Assembly: GCA_904502165.1 (NCBI GenBank) | Contig: CAJGDB010000056.1 | Coordinates: forward strand, 1-11,767 | DNA from: an uncultured Akkermansia sp. | GTDB lineage: Bacteria; Verrucomicrobiota; Verrucomicrobiia; Verrucomicrobiales; Akkermansiaceae | Direction: 5' to 3' | Length of the DNA: 11,767 bases | Program-made: the position numbers and the translations under genes | The notes under the pieces: model-generated | Told to the model about the DNA's origin: nothing | What the model saw: only the letters and a program-made list of their open reading frames with translations | The model's database searches: none | Shown: positions 1 to 5,823 of the stretch, piece after piece | How positions within the stretch are numbered: position 1 is the first letter of the stretch | Layout of the letters: every line of letters begins with the position of its first letter

Positions 1-214
1 AATGGGTTAGCCCGATAGCTTTCATGGCGCGGGTTCGCTGGTGTCCTGCAGTCAGGATGCCATTCTCGCCGTTGATGATGACCGGCTTAATCACACCAAA
101 CTTCCGCAGGCTCTCCTGCAGAAGCACGAATTTCTCCTCGTCCAGATGGCGAGGGTTGTAAACCGCAGGTTTCAATTGCGCCAGCGGATAGTTCGGTATG
201 AATTCAGCTTTCAT
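1..214 (-). CDS. ParB N-terminal-domain protein, partial (3' end outside window)
   Basis: The visible 71 residues are a ParB/Srx-type N-terminal domain. An opening 'LKPAVYNPRHLDEEKF' resembles the ParB box I region (NPR, residues 20-22). It is followed by a helix, then 'GVIKPVIIN' and 'GILTAGHQRTRAMKAIGL', where GHQR (57-60) corresponds to the ParB box II GxxR nucleotide-binding motif. In phages such domains occur alone or fused to a DNA methylase or another C-terminal module; which applies here cannot be seen, because the gene runs off the left edge. The ATG at 214 overlaps the end of the upstream ParB-like gene by 11 bp, so the two are probably translationally coupled. No Shine-Dalgarno sequence is visible. 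The family call is confident; the biological role (partition, nuclease or regulation) is not. Confidence 0.8.
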   Translation of the reverse strand, partial: MKAEFIPNYPLAQLKPAVYNPRHLDEEKFVLLQESLRKFGVIKPVIINGENGILTAGHQRTRAMKAIGLTH

Positions 215-863
215 GGGAGTCGGTGCGGAAGTTGGAATCACCGAACTCCATGAGTTCGAGAGCAAGTCCATTGTAGTTGCCATGAACGGAGCTGTATTCT
301 TTAAGCAGTCGCTCGAATCGCTCGGCTTCGTCCGGCTGCATATAGATTTTCTTGGCTCCATAGGCAATGAACGGCAGGATGGTCACGGTGCTGTCATTGT
401 CGGCATCCAGCGGCACGTTATCCGGCACGGTGTCCAAGTCCTCCGATACGCTGGCCAGCATGGAGTTGATTTCGGAATCGTTGAACCCGGTAAGTTCCAA
501 ATCAATCTGCCCATCCAGTTCGCGGATGATGGCATTCAGCTCGTCCTCATCCATGTTGGAGAGTTCGGCAATCTTGTTGTCTGCCACCATATCTGCCCAT
601 TCGGCAGCTTCATTTTCGTAGTCCTGATAATCGACAGGCACTTCCTCCAGCCCAAGCATACGAGCTGCAAGCAAGCGACCGTGACCTTTCACGACAAAGC
701 CGGAGCGGCGGCTGACAACAATAGGATTACGCCACCCCTGATGACGTATGATTTTCGCCAAGGCGATAATCTGGTCTTCCGGGTGGCGGTTCGGGTTGCG
801 GGGATTCTCAATCAGGGAATCCGTAGCAACAACATCGGTATGTGCGCAGTAAATCTTACTCAT
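204..863 (-). CDS. ParB-like N-terminal-domain protein
   Basis: A 219-aa protein from the ATG at 863. Residues about 15-80 form a ParB-type domain: 'NPRNPNRHPEDQI' (20-32), 'GWRNPIVVSRRSGFVVKGHGR' and 'AARMLGLEEVPV', with GHGR at 60-63 as the box II motif. A following helix-rich part ('AAEWADMVADNKIAELSNMDEDELNAII') resembles the extension after ParB domains in phage proteins linked to DNA modification methylases. The acidic C-terminal half is not recognised, and no methylase motif is present. An in-frame TTG at 869 is a possible alternative start. The ATG is preferred because it overlaps the end of the upstream AT-rich gene by 8 bp (ATGAGTAA), although neither start has a clear ribosome site. 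It is followed by a second ParB-domain gene, so the two may act as a pair on phage DNA. Confidence 0.85.
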   Translation of the reverse strand: MSKIYCAHTDVVATDSLIENPRNPNRHPEDQIIALAKIIRHQGWRNPIVVSRRSGFVVKGHGRLLAARMLGLEEVPVDYQDYENEAAEWADMVADNKIAELSNMDEDELNAIIRELDGQIDLELTGFNDSEINSMLASVSEDLDTVPDNVPLDADNDSTVTILPFIAYGAKKIYMQPDEAERFERLLKEYSSVHGNYNGLALELMEFGDSNFRTDSHES

Positions 864-1314
864 GCCCAAGGAGGCATGTCAAATCGCAATTCGTCAAAGG
901 TTCTATTGCTAACTCGTGTGCATTCGTAAAATCGCCAAAAGAGGTGTATGGTTCCTGAGGATGGAGTAAGATACATTGGGGCTGTAAAGAATCTACTTCA
1001 ACCAAATCTTTGAATTCTCCACAATTGCAATAGTCTTTAGATTCCCACTTTTTTACAAGAGTGCAAAAATCATTTATAGATAAGCTGATAATGATGTTTT
1101 TAGTATCTTTTATATCATAATAATCTGCACAGCCGATTGAAAGGACGACAAAATTTTCTGGTGCGTTGTATCCTGTTTCTACAATAATTGGAAGCGAATT
1201 TACGTGAGAAATCAGAAATGCATCCTCCCCTGAAAAGAAATCCTTTACTTTCTTCACTTTGTCAACACCTGACTTATGGAGAAGAAGATTGCTAAAAAGT
1301 ATTTGTTTATCCAT
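856..1314 (-). CDS. AT-rich moron-like gene, unknown function
   Basis: A 152-aa protein that I do not recognise. It looks globular and soluble, with no signal peptide or membrane span. It carries seven cysteines (62, 84, 96, 98, 114, 143, 146), including a CxC at 96-98 in 'DYCNCGEF' and a CxxC at 143-146. My hand count of 901-1310 gives about 35% G+C, against about 58% in one sampled line of the neighbouring terminase gene. It sits between TerL and the ParB-domain genes, and a near-consensus promoter starts 12 bp after the TerL stop. The predicted transcript would begin only about 3-4 nt before the ATG, and there is no ribosome site, so translation could be leaderless. Own promoter, low G+C and intrusion into a conserved module are the signature of a phage moron. 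Host-altering, superinfection-exclusion or anti-defence roles are possible but unproven. Confidence 0.75.
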   Translation of the reverse strand: MDKQILFSNLLLHKSGVDKVKKVKDFFSGEDAFLISHVNSLPIIVETGYNAPENFVVLSIGCADYYDIKDTKNIIISLSINDFCTLVKKWESKDYCNCGEFKDLVEVDSLQPQCILLHPQEPYTSFGDFTNAHELAIEPLTNCDLTCLLGHE

Positions 1315-1323
1315 GGTGCATGG

Positions 1324-1352
1324 ATTTTACACTTGATTCTAAAAACAGTCAA
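1324..1352 (-). promoter_or_regulatory. Sigma70-type promoter of the moron-like gene
   Basis: On the minus strand a -35 TTGACT (1352-1347) and a -10 TAAAAT (1329-1324) are separated by exactly 17 bp. Each box differs from consensus at one position. The predicted start near 1317-1318 lies 3-4 nt before the ATG at 1314. The promoter fills the gap between the TerL stop (1364) and the gene, and transcription from it could continue into both ParB-domain genes because no terminator intervenes. Confidence 0.7.
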
Positions 1353-1363
1353 GCAAGTAGAAC

Positions 1364-3088
1364 TCATTCCCCGCCCACCAATTTCAGCATAATCGCCCCG
1401 CACACCTGCATGGCTTCGCAGTCAAGGTAGTGGTTATCGCGGTTACCAATCTGCTTCCAAATCCATCGGCCTTTATCGTAGGTGCGGTGTTCAGAGTCCA
1501 TCATATCCAGATAATCCTGCGGGACATTAGCGGGAATTTCCCAAAATGGGGGTGACGTGTTACGCCGGAGTCGGAACAACGCGTCTTTCACGTTCAAGTT
1601 ACTCCAGAAATACATATCCGCGACTTTCTGATAACCGAGGGTAATTTTTCGTTTGGGAGAATAGAATCTTTCCACCTGCTTACCATCATTCAACCGATGC
1701 GTGAAAGTCGCCCGGCGGTCACCCATCAATGCCGTCCAGCCACGTTCGGCACAATGCCCATACACCTCATAACTCTGGTAGCCGCAATCCAGAAACACCA
1801 GATTACTCTGCACTCCGTATTTCTCGGCCAATGCGGCTATATCATCCCAGGAATGAAGTTTATCGCAGAGCATCAGCCGGGAACTACCATCCAAGGCCCA
1901 GGCCCGCAGAACAGCATAAAAACACTCGCGCTGAACGTCCACCGTCAACAGGCGTAGCGGCACACCTCCGATATTACCCTCTCCTGCCCAAAAATCCCCC
2001 ATCCTGTAATCCGATGGCGTATTTTCAACATGAAAATCCTCATGCACCTCATCCCACGACAACGCCAGGCGTTTCTGATAAAATTGCTGCAGCTGGGTGT
2101 AATCCCCTTTGCGAGCCGCCGCCTTAGCCCGCAGATACAATTCTGCAAGCATACCCCAGCTCATGGTGGCAAGTGCATTCCAATGGAAGCCCACATACTC
2201 CGAAGCAGCATTCGGATTCTGCGGTACAAACCGGGCATTCCCATTCAAATCACGCCTCACGTCGTCTCTATCCTCAAATCTGGCCTGACAATGCGAACAC
2301 CGCATATAAGTCGTAGCCCGCACCTTCCGGAAATCATAATTCCCCTCAGCATCCTTACAATCCTTACTCCATTCAATACATGACCAGGCGTATGCCTGTT
2401 CTTTACCACAATGCGGACAGGTAAACATCCATTCCCGCTGGTCAGTAGTATCAAACTTTGCGTGTGTATCATCCCCGGCAAAGCCTCCCTGAGAACAAAA
2501 GATACACTTGCCCAGCCAGCCGAATGCCGTTGTACGGGCTTCGGCTTCTGCCATGTGGCCCTGCGGCCAGCGCCATGTCTCGTCACCAATCAGCCAACGG
2601 ATAGAGCGGCGTTGCAGATTACTCTTGTTGTAAGCTCCGGTAACCCAGAGCGTCATGCCATTGGCAAAATGGATGGTGGTGTTACGCAGTTTATACTTAT
2701 CTGCCGGGTACAACGCTTTTACGGGCTGGCAGCAATCGAAGATTTTTCGCAAGCGACCTTCGGCCTGGTCACGGGCATCATCATCGTTCTGATCCAGCCA
2801 GAGAGTCGGCCCGGGTAGATTGGCTATGATGTAGCAAAGAGCAACCTCAATCGCAGTTGATTTAGAACTCTGCACAGCGGCAATGATACTCACTAGCCGC
2901 GTGCGTGGATTCACCATTTCCTGCATCACTTCCTTAAGCATCGGGGAATTGAAAACGCGAAAACTCCCGGGTATGGGAGAGTATGGAATGTTCTCAATAT
3001 GCTGCTCAGCCCACATCCAGACATCTTTGCGGTCAGGAGGAGTCCACGCTTCACACCACAGGCTTTCCAGATATTCGCTTTCGGGCAT
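1364..3088 (-). CDS. terL: Terminase large subunit, GpA type
   Basis: The ATP-driven motor and endonuclease that packages phage DNA into proheads, of the lambda GpA family. Numbered from a TTG two codons upstream (3094), the ATPase part shows a deviant Walker A 'AVQSSKST' (73-80), as is usual for this family, and a Walker B 'WLIGDE' (167-172). Two CxxC pairs (226/229 and 266/269) form a probable zinc ribbon. The nuclease domain has acidic residues in 'LLTVDVQ' (D386), 'VFLDCGYQ' (D436) and 'DNHYLDCE' (D553, D558). The length of about 575 residues fits a complete GpA-type protein. The ATG at 3088 is chosen over the TTG at 3094; neither has a strong ribosome site. The start overlaps the end of the upstream nuclease gene by 38 bp, indicating a coupled packaging operon with TerS. 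Confidence 0.95.
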   Translation of the reverse strand: MPESEYLESLWCEAWTPPDRKDVWMWAEQHIENIPYSPIPGSFRVFNSPMLKEVMQEMVNPRTRLVSIIAAVQSSKSTAIEVALCYIIANLPGPTLWLDQNDDDARDQAEGRLRKIFDCCQPVKALYPADKYKLRNTTIHFANGMTLWVTGAYNKSNLQRRSIRWLIGDETWRWPQGHMAEAEARTTAFGWLGKCIFCSQGGFAGDDTHAKFDTTDQREWMFTCPHCGKEQAYAWSCIEWSKDCKDAEGNYDFRKVRATTYMRCSHCQARFEDRDDVRRDLNGNARFVPQNPNAASEYVGFHWNALATMSWGMLAELYLRAKAAARKGDYTQLQQFYQKRLALSWDEVHEDFHVENTPSDYRMGDFWAGEGNIGGVPLRLLTVDVQRECFYAVLRAWALDGSSRLMLCDKLHSWDDIAALAEKYGVQSNLVFLDCGYQSYEVYGHCAERGWTALMGDRRATFTHRLNDGKQVERFYSPKRKITLGYQKVADMYFWSNLNVKDALFRLRRNTSPPFWEIPANVPQDYLDMMDSEHRTYDKGRWIWKQIGNRDNHYLDCEAMQVCGAIMLKLVGGE

Positions 3089-3401
3089 AATCAAGCACTT
3101 TCTTCACCATATCCGGTGTCAGCATACAATCCACCAGGCGGATAACAGCCCACCCCTGCAACGTGGCAGCCAGATATTTTTCGGCATCATTCAGAAATCC
3201 TCGTGGAGTCACATGTCTTCCCCTATTCCATACACCGCCCTCAATTTCCACCAGAACCCGCGCATCAAGCCACGCAAAATCCGCCCGCCAACGCCGGCTT
3301 TTATCAAATCGGTACTCCCGCATCAGTTCCGGGCCACCCAGAGCATCCCAGAGCGTAGCAAAGCGGTTCTCGAGTTCAGAGCTGGTACGTTTGCTGACCA
3401 C
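3051..3401 (-). CDS. Small PD-(D/E)XK-type endonuclease (DUF559/VRR-NUC-like)
   Basis: A 116-aa protein with the core of a single-domain restriction-like nuclease. It has a helix with E9 and E11, then 'RRWRADFAW' (D41), 'VLVEIEGGVW' (E52, E54) and 'AEKYLAATLQGWAVIRL' (E74, K75). The pattern D-x(10-12)-ExE-G-G-x-W-x(n)-H plus a downstream EKY is the one I know from small phage proteins annotated as DUF559 or VRR-NUC endonucleases. It is placed between terS and terL, so resolving or nicking branched DNA before packaging is a reasonable inference. The only start I can support is GTG at 3401, 21 bp after the TerS stop; the frame is closed just upstream by that same stop region, and no ribosome site is seen. 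The family is fairly sure; substrate and role are inferred. Confidence 0.8.
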   Translation of the reverse strand: MVSKRTSSELENRFATLWDALGGPELMREYRFDKSRRWRADFAWLDARVLVEIEGGVWNRGRHVTPRGFLNDAEKYLAATLQGWAVIRLVDCMLTPDMVKKVLDYARKRISGKPVV

Positions 3402-3422
3402 ATCCCATGGGAATGTGTCAAA

Positions 3423-4055
3423 TCAGGGAGTCAGGCTGTCGCCTTTCCCCTCGTGCAACTCCTGCAGAACAGCATCAATCGCCGCCGATAGCGACTCCTG
3501 TATACTTGGCGCATCCATTCCTGCCAGAACTGGTGGCAATTCTTTCTCAAATTTGGCTCGCAGCAGGTTGACCACGCGTCCGCAACGGCTCAGCCATGCT
3601 TCGCGCACCATATCCTTGCGGATGTATTCGCCTTTCCGCACAGAAAGACGGAATTCTCGTTCATTCACCTCTGCCAGCAATTTGCGAATCTTAAGCCCTT
3701 CTTCATCTCCGGGAGAAGTACCATCCAAATGGTGCGTATGCAGGAACTTACGCCAAGCCACCACATCATGCTTACCGTTGGATTTAGGCTCTGGGGCATC
3801 CGGCATCTTGCGCCAGTTCGATATGCTGCGTCTCGAAACACCGAGCGCCGCAGCCAAATCTACCACGGTACTGACCTCGGTGATATTCGGGTCGCCACCC
3901 TGTTCTGAACTGTAGGCAATCGTCTGCAACAGCTCCACTTCTGCTTTAGTGAGTGGTTTCTTGGCTTTGACCTTGCTGACAGCTTGCTTGATGGCATTGG
4001 CGCGGTTAACCTCCAGAACGGTATCAGCCTGAGATGGTGTGACGATGTTCGGCAT
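3423..4055 (-). CDS. terS: Terminase small subunit (TerS)
   Basis: A 210-aa DNA-recognition subunit of the packaging terminase. A helix-turn-helix at about 64-84 ('VVDLAAALGVSRRSISNWRK') is followed by 'KHDVVAWRKFLH' (wing and linker). Then come long helices ('GLKIRKLLAEVNEREFRLSVRKGEYIRKDM...') ending in 'LLRAKFEKELPPVLAGM', the arrangement typical of Nu1-like and related small subunits. The first 45 residues are an additional basic segment. It lies directly upstream of the nuclease and TerL genes. Its ATG at 4055 is only 11 nt after an intrinsic-terminator-like hairpin whose 3' arm holds the nearest Shine-Dalgarno-like run (AGGGG). Expression therefore probably needs read-through or hairpin opening. 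TerS identity rests on architecture and position more than on close similarity. Confidence 0.85.
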   Translation of the reverse strand: MPNIVTPSQADTVLEVNRANAIKQAVSKVKAKKPLTKAEVELLQTIAYSSEQGGDPNITEVSTVVDLAAALGVSRRSISNWRKMPDAPEPKSNGKHDVVAWRKFLHTHHLDGTSPGDEEGLKIRKLLAEVNEREFRLSVRKGEYIRKDMVREAWLSRCGRVVNLLRAKFEKELPPVLAGMDAPSIQESLSAAIDAVLQELHEGKGDSLTP

Positions 4056-4060
4056 GCAAG

Positions 4061-4081
4061 AAAAAGCCCCTGTTCAGGGGC
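4061..4081 (-). terminator. Intrinsic terminator between cassette and terS
   Basis: On the minus strand the arms GCCCCT and AGGGGC close on a GAAC loop (4081-4066). They are followed at once by TTTTT (4065-4061), then C. This is a compact G/C-rich stem with a U-tract, 14 bp after the stop of the 221-aa gene and 5 bp before the terS ATG. The 3' arm also supplies the only AGGGG upstream of terS, so the hairpin might hide a ribosome site as well as end transcription. Confidence 0.75.
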
Positions 4082-4095
4082 GGGGTTAAGGTGGA

Positions 4096-4761
4096 TTAGT
4101 ATTCATCCGGCAATAGAGCTGTCGTCCGGCTTCTATCCCATTCCGTGATAATCCAGAGGACTCGACCATCCTCGAACTTGTAGACACTCATGACTCTTGC
4201 CGGGGCTTGCGGATCGAGGGCTGCATCGTTTGTCTTTTTGTCTTCCTTGCAGCAATCGCCCCAATCACCGTATGAGTGACGCTTCATGCACCTGGCAATC
4301 TCTTCGTGGGTAAAGGCTTCTTCTGCGCCGGTCGTGATAAGCGTACGACCGAGTTTTACCTTAACTCGACACGCTTCCACGAACCACGGCGGGCGAACGG
4401 TACAGGCGGTGTGTTCCCACCAGACTTCCTCCAGCTTTTCCGGGGCTACACCCTCTTCCGTTTCGAGAAGAAGATATCCTTTTCCCTTGGTAACGTAGCC
4501 CCATTCCAGCTTGCGGGTTCCATCCTCCATGGCAAAAATGCGTACCTCGTTGGAATGGTTGCTGGCGAAGCGGCGGGGGTATCGGAATGCCAGCCCTCCA
4601 ATGTACTTCTTCTCAGGCTCGGCTGTCAGGGCAAGGAAATCCTTGCAGCCGGTGCAGACGATGATGTTCTGCAAGCCGCCCGCCAGCTCCTCTGCTATCT
4701 GGAGCGCGATTTTCTTGGCTTGCTCCTCCTGTTCTTCTGTATACTTGCTACCCATGGTCAT
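4096..4761 (-). CDS. Two-domain mobile-element protein with GDWG...IITExDRS..T..LLPxEY C-terminus
   Basis: A 221-aa protein. Its last 60 residues belong to a family I recognise from plasmids, integrative elements and phages: GDWG (165-168), a D..N..AL stretch, then 'WIITEWDRSRTTALLPDEY' (203-221). Database entries of this family are often loosely named 'type I restriction subunit M'; nothing here supports a methylase, and the function is unknown. The N-terminal half carries 'DGTRKLEWGYVTK' (80-92), closely matched by 'DGVRRLEWYKVTK' in the gene just upstream, so the two proteins share a related domain. The ATG at 4761 lies 10 bp after the previous stop; a second ATG at 4755 is possible, and no ribosome site is seen. 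It is the second gene of a unit bounded by its own promoter and terminator. An accessory or anti-defence role is a guess. Confidence 0.8.
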   Translation of the reverse strand: MTMGSKYTEEQEEQAKKIALQIAEELAGGLQNIIVCTGCKDFLALTAEPEKKYIGGLAFRYPRRFASNHSNEVRIFAMEDGTRKLEWGYVTKGKGYLLLETEEGVAPEKLEEVWWEHTACTVRPPWFVEACRVKVKLGRTLITTGAEEAFTHEEIARCMKRHSYGDWGDCCKEDKKTNDAALDPQAPARVMSVYKFEDGRVLWIITEWDRSRTTALLPDEY

Positions 4762-4771
4762 GTATTGTTGG

Positions 4772-5107
4772 TTAATCCGGGAAATTGGAAAGCCACTCCT
4801 CTTTCATGTTATCGGGCAAGTAGTGGATGATGGTAGAAATACGCTGGGTATCGAATTCCTTCGTGACCTTGTACCATTCCAGCCGACGAACCCCATCAGG
4901 CAAGGCAATCACGATTGCCATGTTGGCTCCGTTATTGGTCTTCTCTCCCCCGAACGTTACGGTAATACCGCCACGGTTAAATGAATCGGGTTCATGGATG
5001 ATAACCTTGCAGTCTGCCGGGTACTTGACTTCACCCCAAAGCTCGTATTGCAGGGTTTCTGCATCTACCAAGGCTCCGGGCCATGCTGTTTTTATTACTT
5101 CTTGCAT
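4772..5107 (-). CDS. Hypothetical protein sharing a domain with the next gene
   Basis: A 111-aa protein from the ATG at 5107. The frame is open up to a TTG at 5158 and an ATG at 5149. Those positions lie upstream of or within the promoter at 5165-5138, whose predicted transcript begins near 5131, so 5107 is the sensible start; the leader has no Shine-Dalgarno sequence. No known family is recognised. Residues about 26-83 align by eye with residues about 35-92 of the following 221-aa protein: 'ADCK...EP', 'GG', 'NNGANMAIVIALPDG' against 'NHSNEVRIFAMEDG', and the shared DGxR(K/R)LEWxxVTK. The GDWG/IITE C-terminal domain is missing here. It is first in the promoter-terminator cassette. The protein is probably soluble; function unknown. 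Confidence 0.7.
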   Translation of the reverse strand: MQEVIKTAWPGALVDAETLQYELWGEVKYPADCKVIIHEPDSFNRGGITVTFGGEKTNNGANMAIVIALPDGVRRLEWYKVTKEFDTQRISTIIHYLPDNMKEEWLSNFPD

Positions 5108-5137
5108 ATTGCTAGTTAATGTTTTATGCGTTTTACC

Positions 5138-5165
5138 ACTATAGCACATAACTAACAAATGTCAC
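5138..5165 (-). promoter_or_regulatory. Extended -10 promoter of the two-gene cassette
   Basis: On the minus strand GTGACA (5165-5160) and TATAGT (5143-5138) are 16 bp apart. The -10 box is preceded by TGC, giving an extended -10 element. The predicted start is near 5131, which leaves a leader of about 24 nt before the ATG at 5107. It lies in the roughly 100-bp gap after the membrane-protein gene, in an A-rich stretch that could act as an UP-like element. Confidence 0.65.
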
Positions 5166-5211
5166 GCTCTTTTTTTGTTTTTCTTTACTCATTATCAGCA
5201 TGTTAGAGCCA

Positions 5212-5427
5212 TCATTCCATCGTAGGAGGCAGCGAGTTTTTCGACAAGCACGCTGTACTCTGATGATGCGGACATTCCTCCAAATGGGATGAATATTCCA
5301 GAATGACATAGTACAAAGCGCCAGTCAGAACGATAATGATGAGGATAAGCAGGATAGTGAATGCACAAGGGCTGTGTTTACGGATGAGCGCTCCCAGGCG
5401 GGAAGTGGGAATCATAAATTCTTTCAT
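5212..5427 (-). CDS. Small single-span membrane protein
   Basis: A 71-aa protein with one clear transmembrane segment, residues about 22-44 ('AFTILLILIIIVLTGALYYV'). It is preceded by R10, R16 and K17 and followed by an acidic, His/Cys-containing tail ('SHLEECPHHQSTACLSK'). The positive-inside rule predicts N-in, C-out. No lipobox or cleavable signal is convincing. The ATG at 5427 has no ribosome site; an in-frame ATG at 5415 is an alternative. It lies outside the replication and packaging cores, just downstream of the repeat-rich gap and upstream of the cassette promoter. A holin, a superinfection-exclusion protein or another membrane-acting phage protein is possible, but there is no direct evidence for any. 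Low sequence information limits the confidence that it is expressed. Confidence 0.5.
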   Translation of the reverse strand: MKEFMIPTSRLGALIRKHSPCAFTILLILIIIVLTGALYYVILEYSSHLEECPHHQSTACLSKNSLPPTME

Positions 5428-5459
5428 AGTGCAAAATAATGGGTTAAAAGTGGGAACGG

Positions 5460-5490
5460 AGTGGGAATGAACTCAGGCTTCATTCCCACT
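5460..5490 (-). repeat. Perfect 12-bp inverted repeat with competing third arm
   Basis: Plus-strand arms AGTGGGAATGAA (5460-5471) and TTCATTCCCACT (5479-5490) are perfect reverse complements around a 7-nt loop. On the minus strand the 5' arm, extended to AAAGTGGGAA, can instead pair perfectly for 10 bp with the TTCCCACTTT that follows (5456-5447), so two alternative hairpins compete. The second ends in ACTTTTAA, a weak U-tract. It lies between a doubtful frame and the membrane-protein gene; attenuation or transcript-end formation is possible. Confidence 0.65.
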
Positions 5491-5811
5491 TTCCAGAGTC
5501 TTCACAGACTTCGACAGACCGAATTTCTTCTCTGGATGCAGAACACGGTTTTTCAATTGCTTAGATAAATGAGAACACCACCTTTTCCTCAGGGTGGAAA
5601 GCACCAGAATCATGCAGAAAAAAGTGGGAATGAGAAAAAATTGCTTTGCGCTGTTTTTCGACTTGCCAAAGACGGCCCTCCTCCGCGAATCCTCCGCAAA
5701 TAGATTCCTTTTGAAGCGTCTCGCCCCTGTTTTGGGTGTTGTGAGACGTTGTAGGAGCTGAATTCGTGCTTTCCGGGTACTCGAACGCCTGAATTGGTGG
5801 TTTTTGAACAT
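5473..5811 (-). CDS. Doubtful basic small protein
   Basis: A 112-codon frame that would fit between its neighbours. It starts (ATG 5811) 12 bp after the previous stop and ends inside the loop of the 5460-5490 hairpin. The product would be very Arg/Lys-rich with one hydrophobic stretch at about 57-74 ('FFLIPTFFCMILVLSTL') followed by RKRW. Against it: no ribosome site, no recognisable family, a second overlapping frame (5914-5561) that is equally open, and a composition that looks like translated repeat DNA. It is listed so the frame is on record; I consider it more likely non-coding than coding. Confidence 0.25.
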   Translation of the reverse strand: MFKNHQFRRSSTRKARIQLLQRLTTPKTGARRFKRNLFAEDSRRRAVFGKSKNSAKQFFLIPTFFCMILVLSTLRKRWCSHLSKQLKNRVLHPEKKFGLSKSVKTLESGNEA

Positions 5812-5823
5812 GCCAATGGATGA

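Larger units (their letters stand above)
5428..5823. other. Gene-poor, repeat-bearing stretch
   Basis: About 395 bp between the KorB/ParB-like gene and the small membrane protein, without a confident gene. It holds four copies of an (A)AGTGGGAA(T/C)G-type motif (5447-5459, 5458-5471, reverse copy 5479-5494, and 5621-5633). Two of them form the perfect hairpin at 5460-5490. A second inverted pair, CGTCTC (5717-5722) and GAGACG (5743-5748), encloses a C-rich/G-rich interior. Two overlapping minus-strand frames stay open through most of it, with neither clearly coding. It may be regulatory, encode a structured RNA or be a dispersed repeat. Confidence 0.5.

Noticed and set aside
198..929. Plus-strand frame of 243 codons
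   Set aside because: It lies wholly opposite the ParB-like gene and has no family resemblance or ribosome site.
3163..3915. Plus-strand frame of 250 codons
   Set aside because: It runs opposite the nuclease and TerS genes; the Ser/Arg-rich product is typical of antisense translation.
5108..5158. TTG/ATG starts extending the 111-aa gene to 128 codons
   Set aside because: The added codons are upstream of or within the extended -10 promoter, so the predicted transcript does not include them.
5717..5748. CGTCTC/GAGACG inverted repeat as a terminator
   Set aside because: Only six outer base pairs match, the interior pairs poorly and no U-tract follows on either strand.
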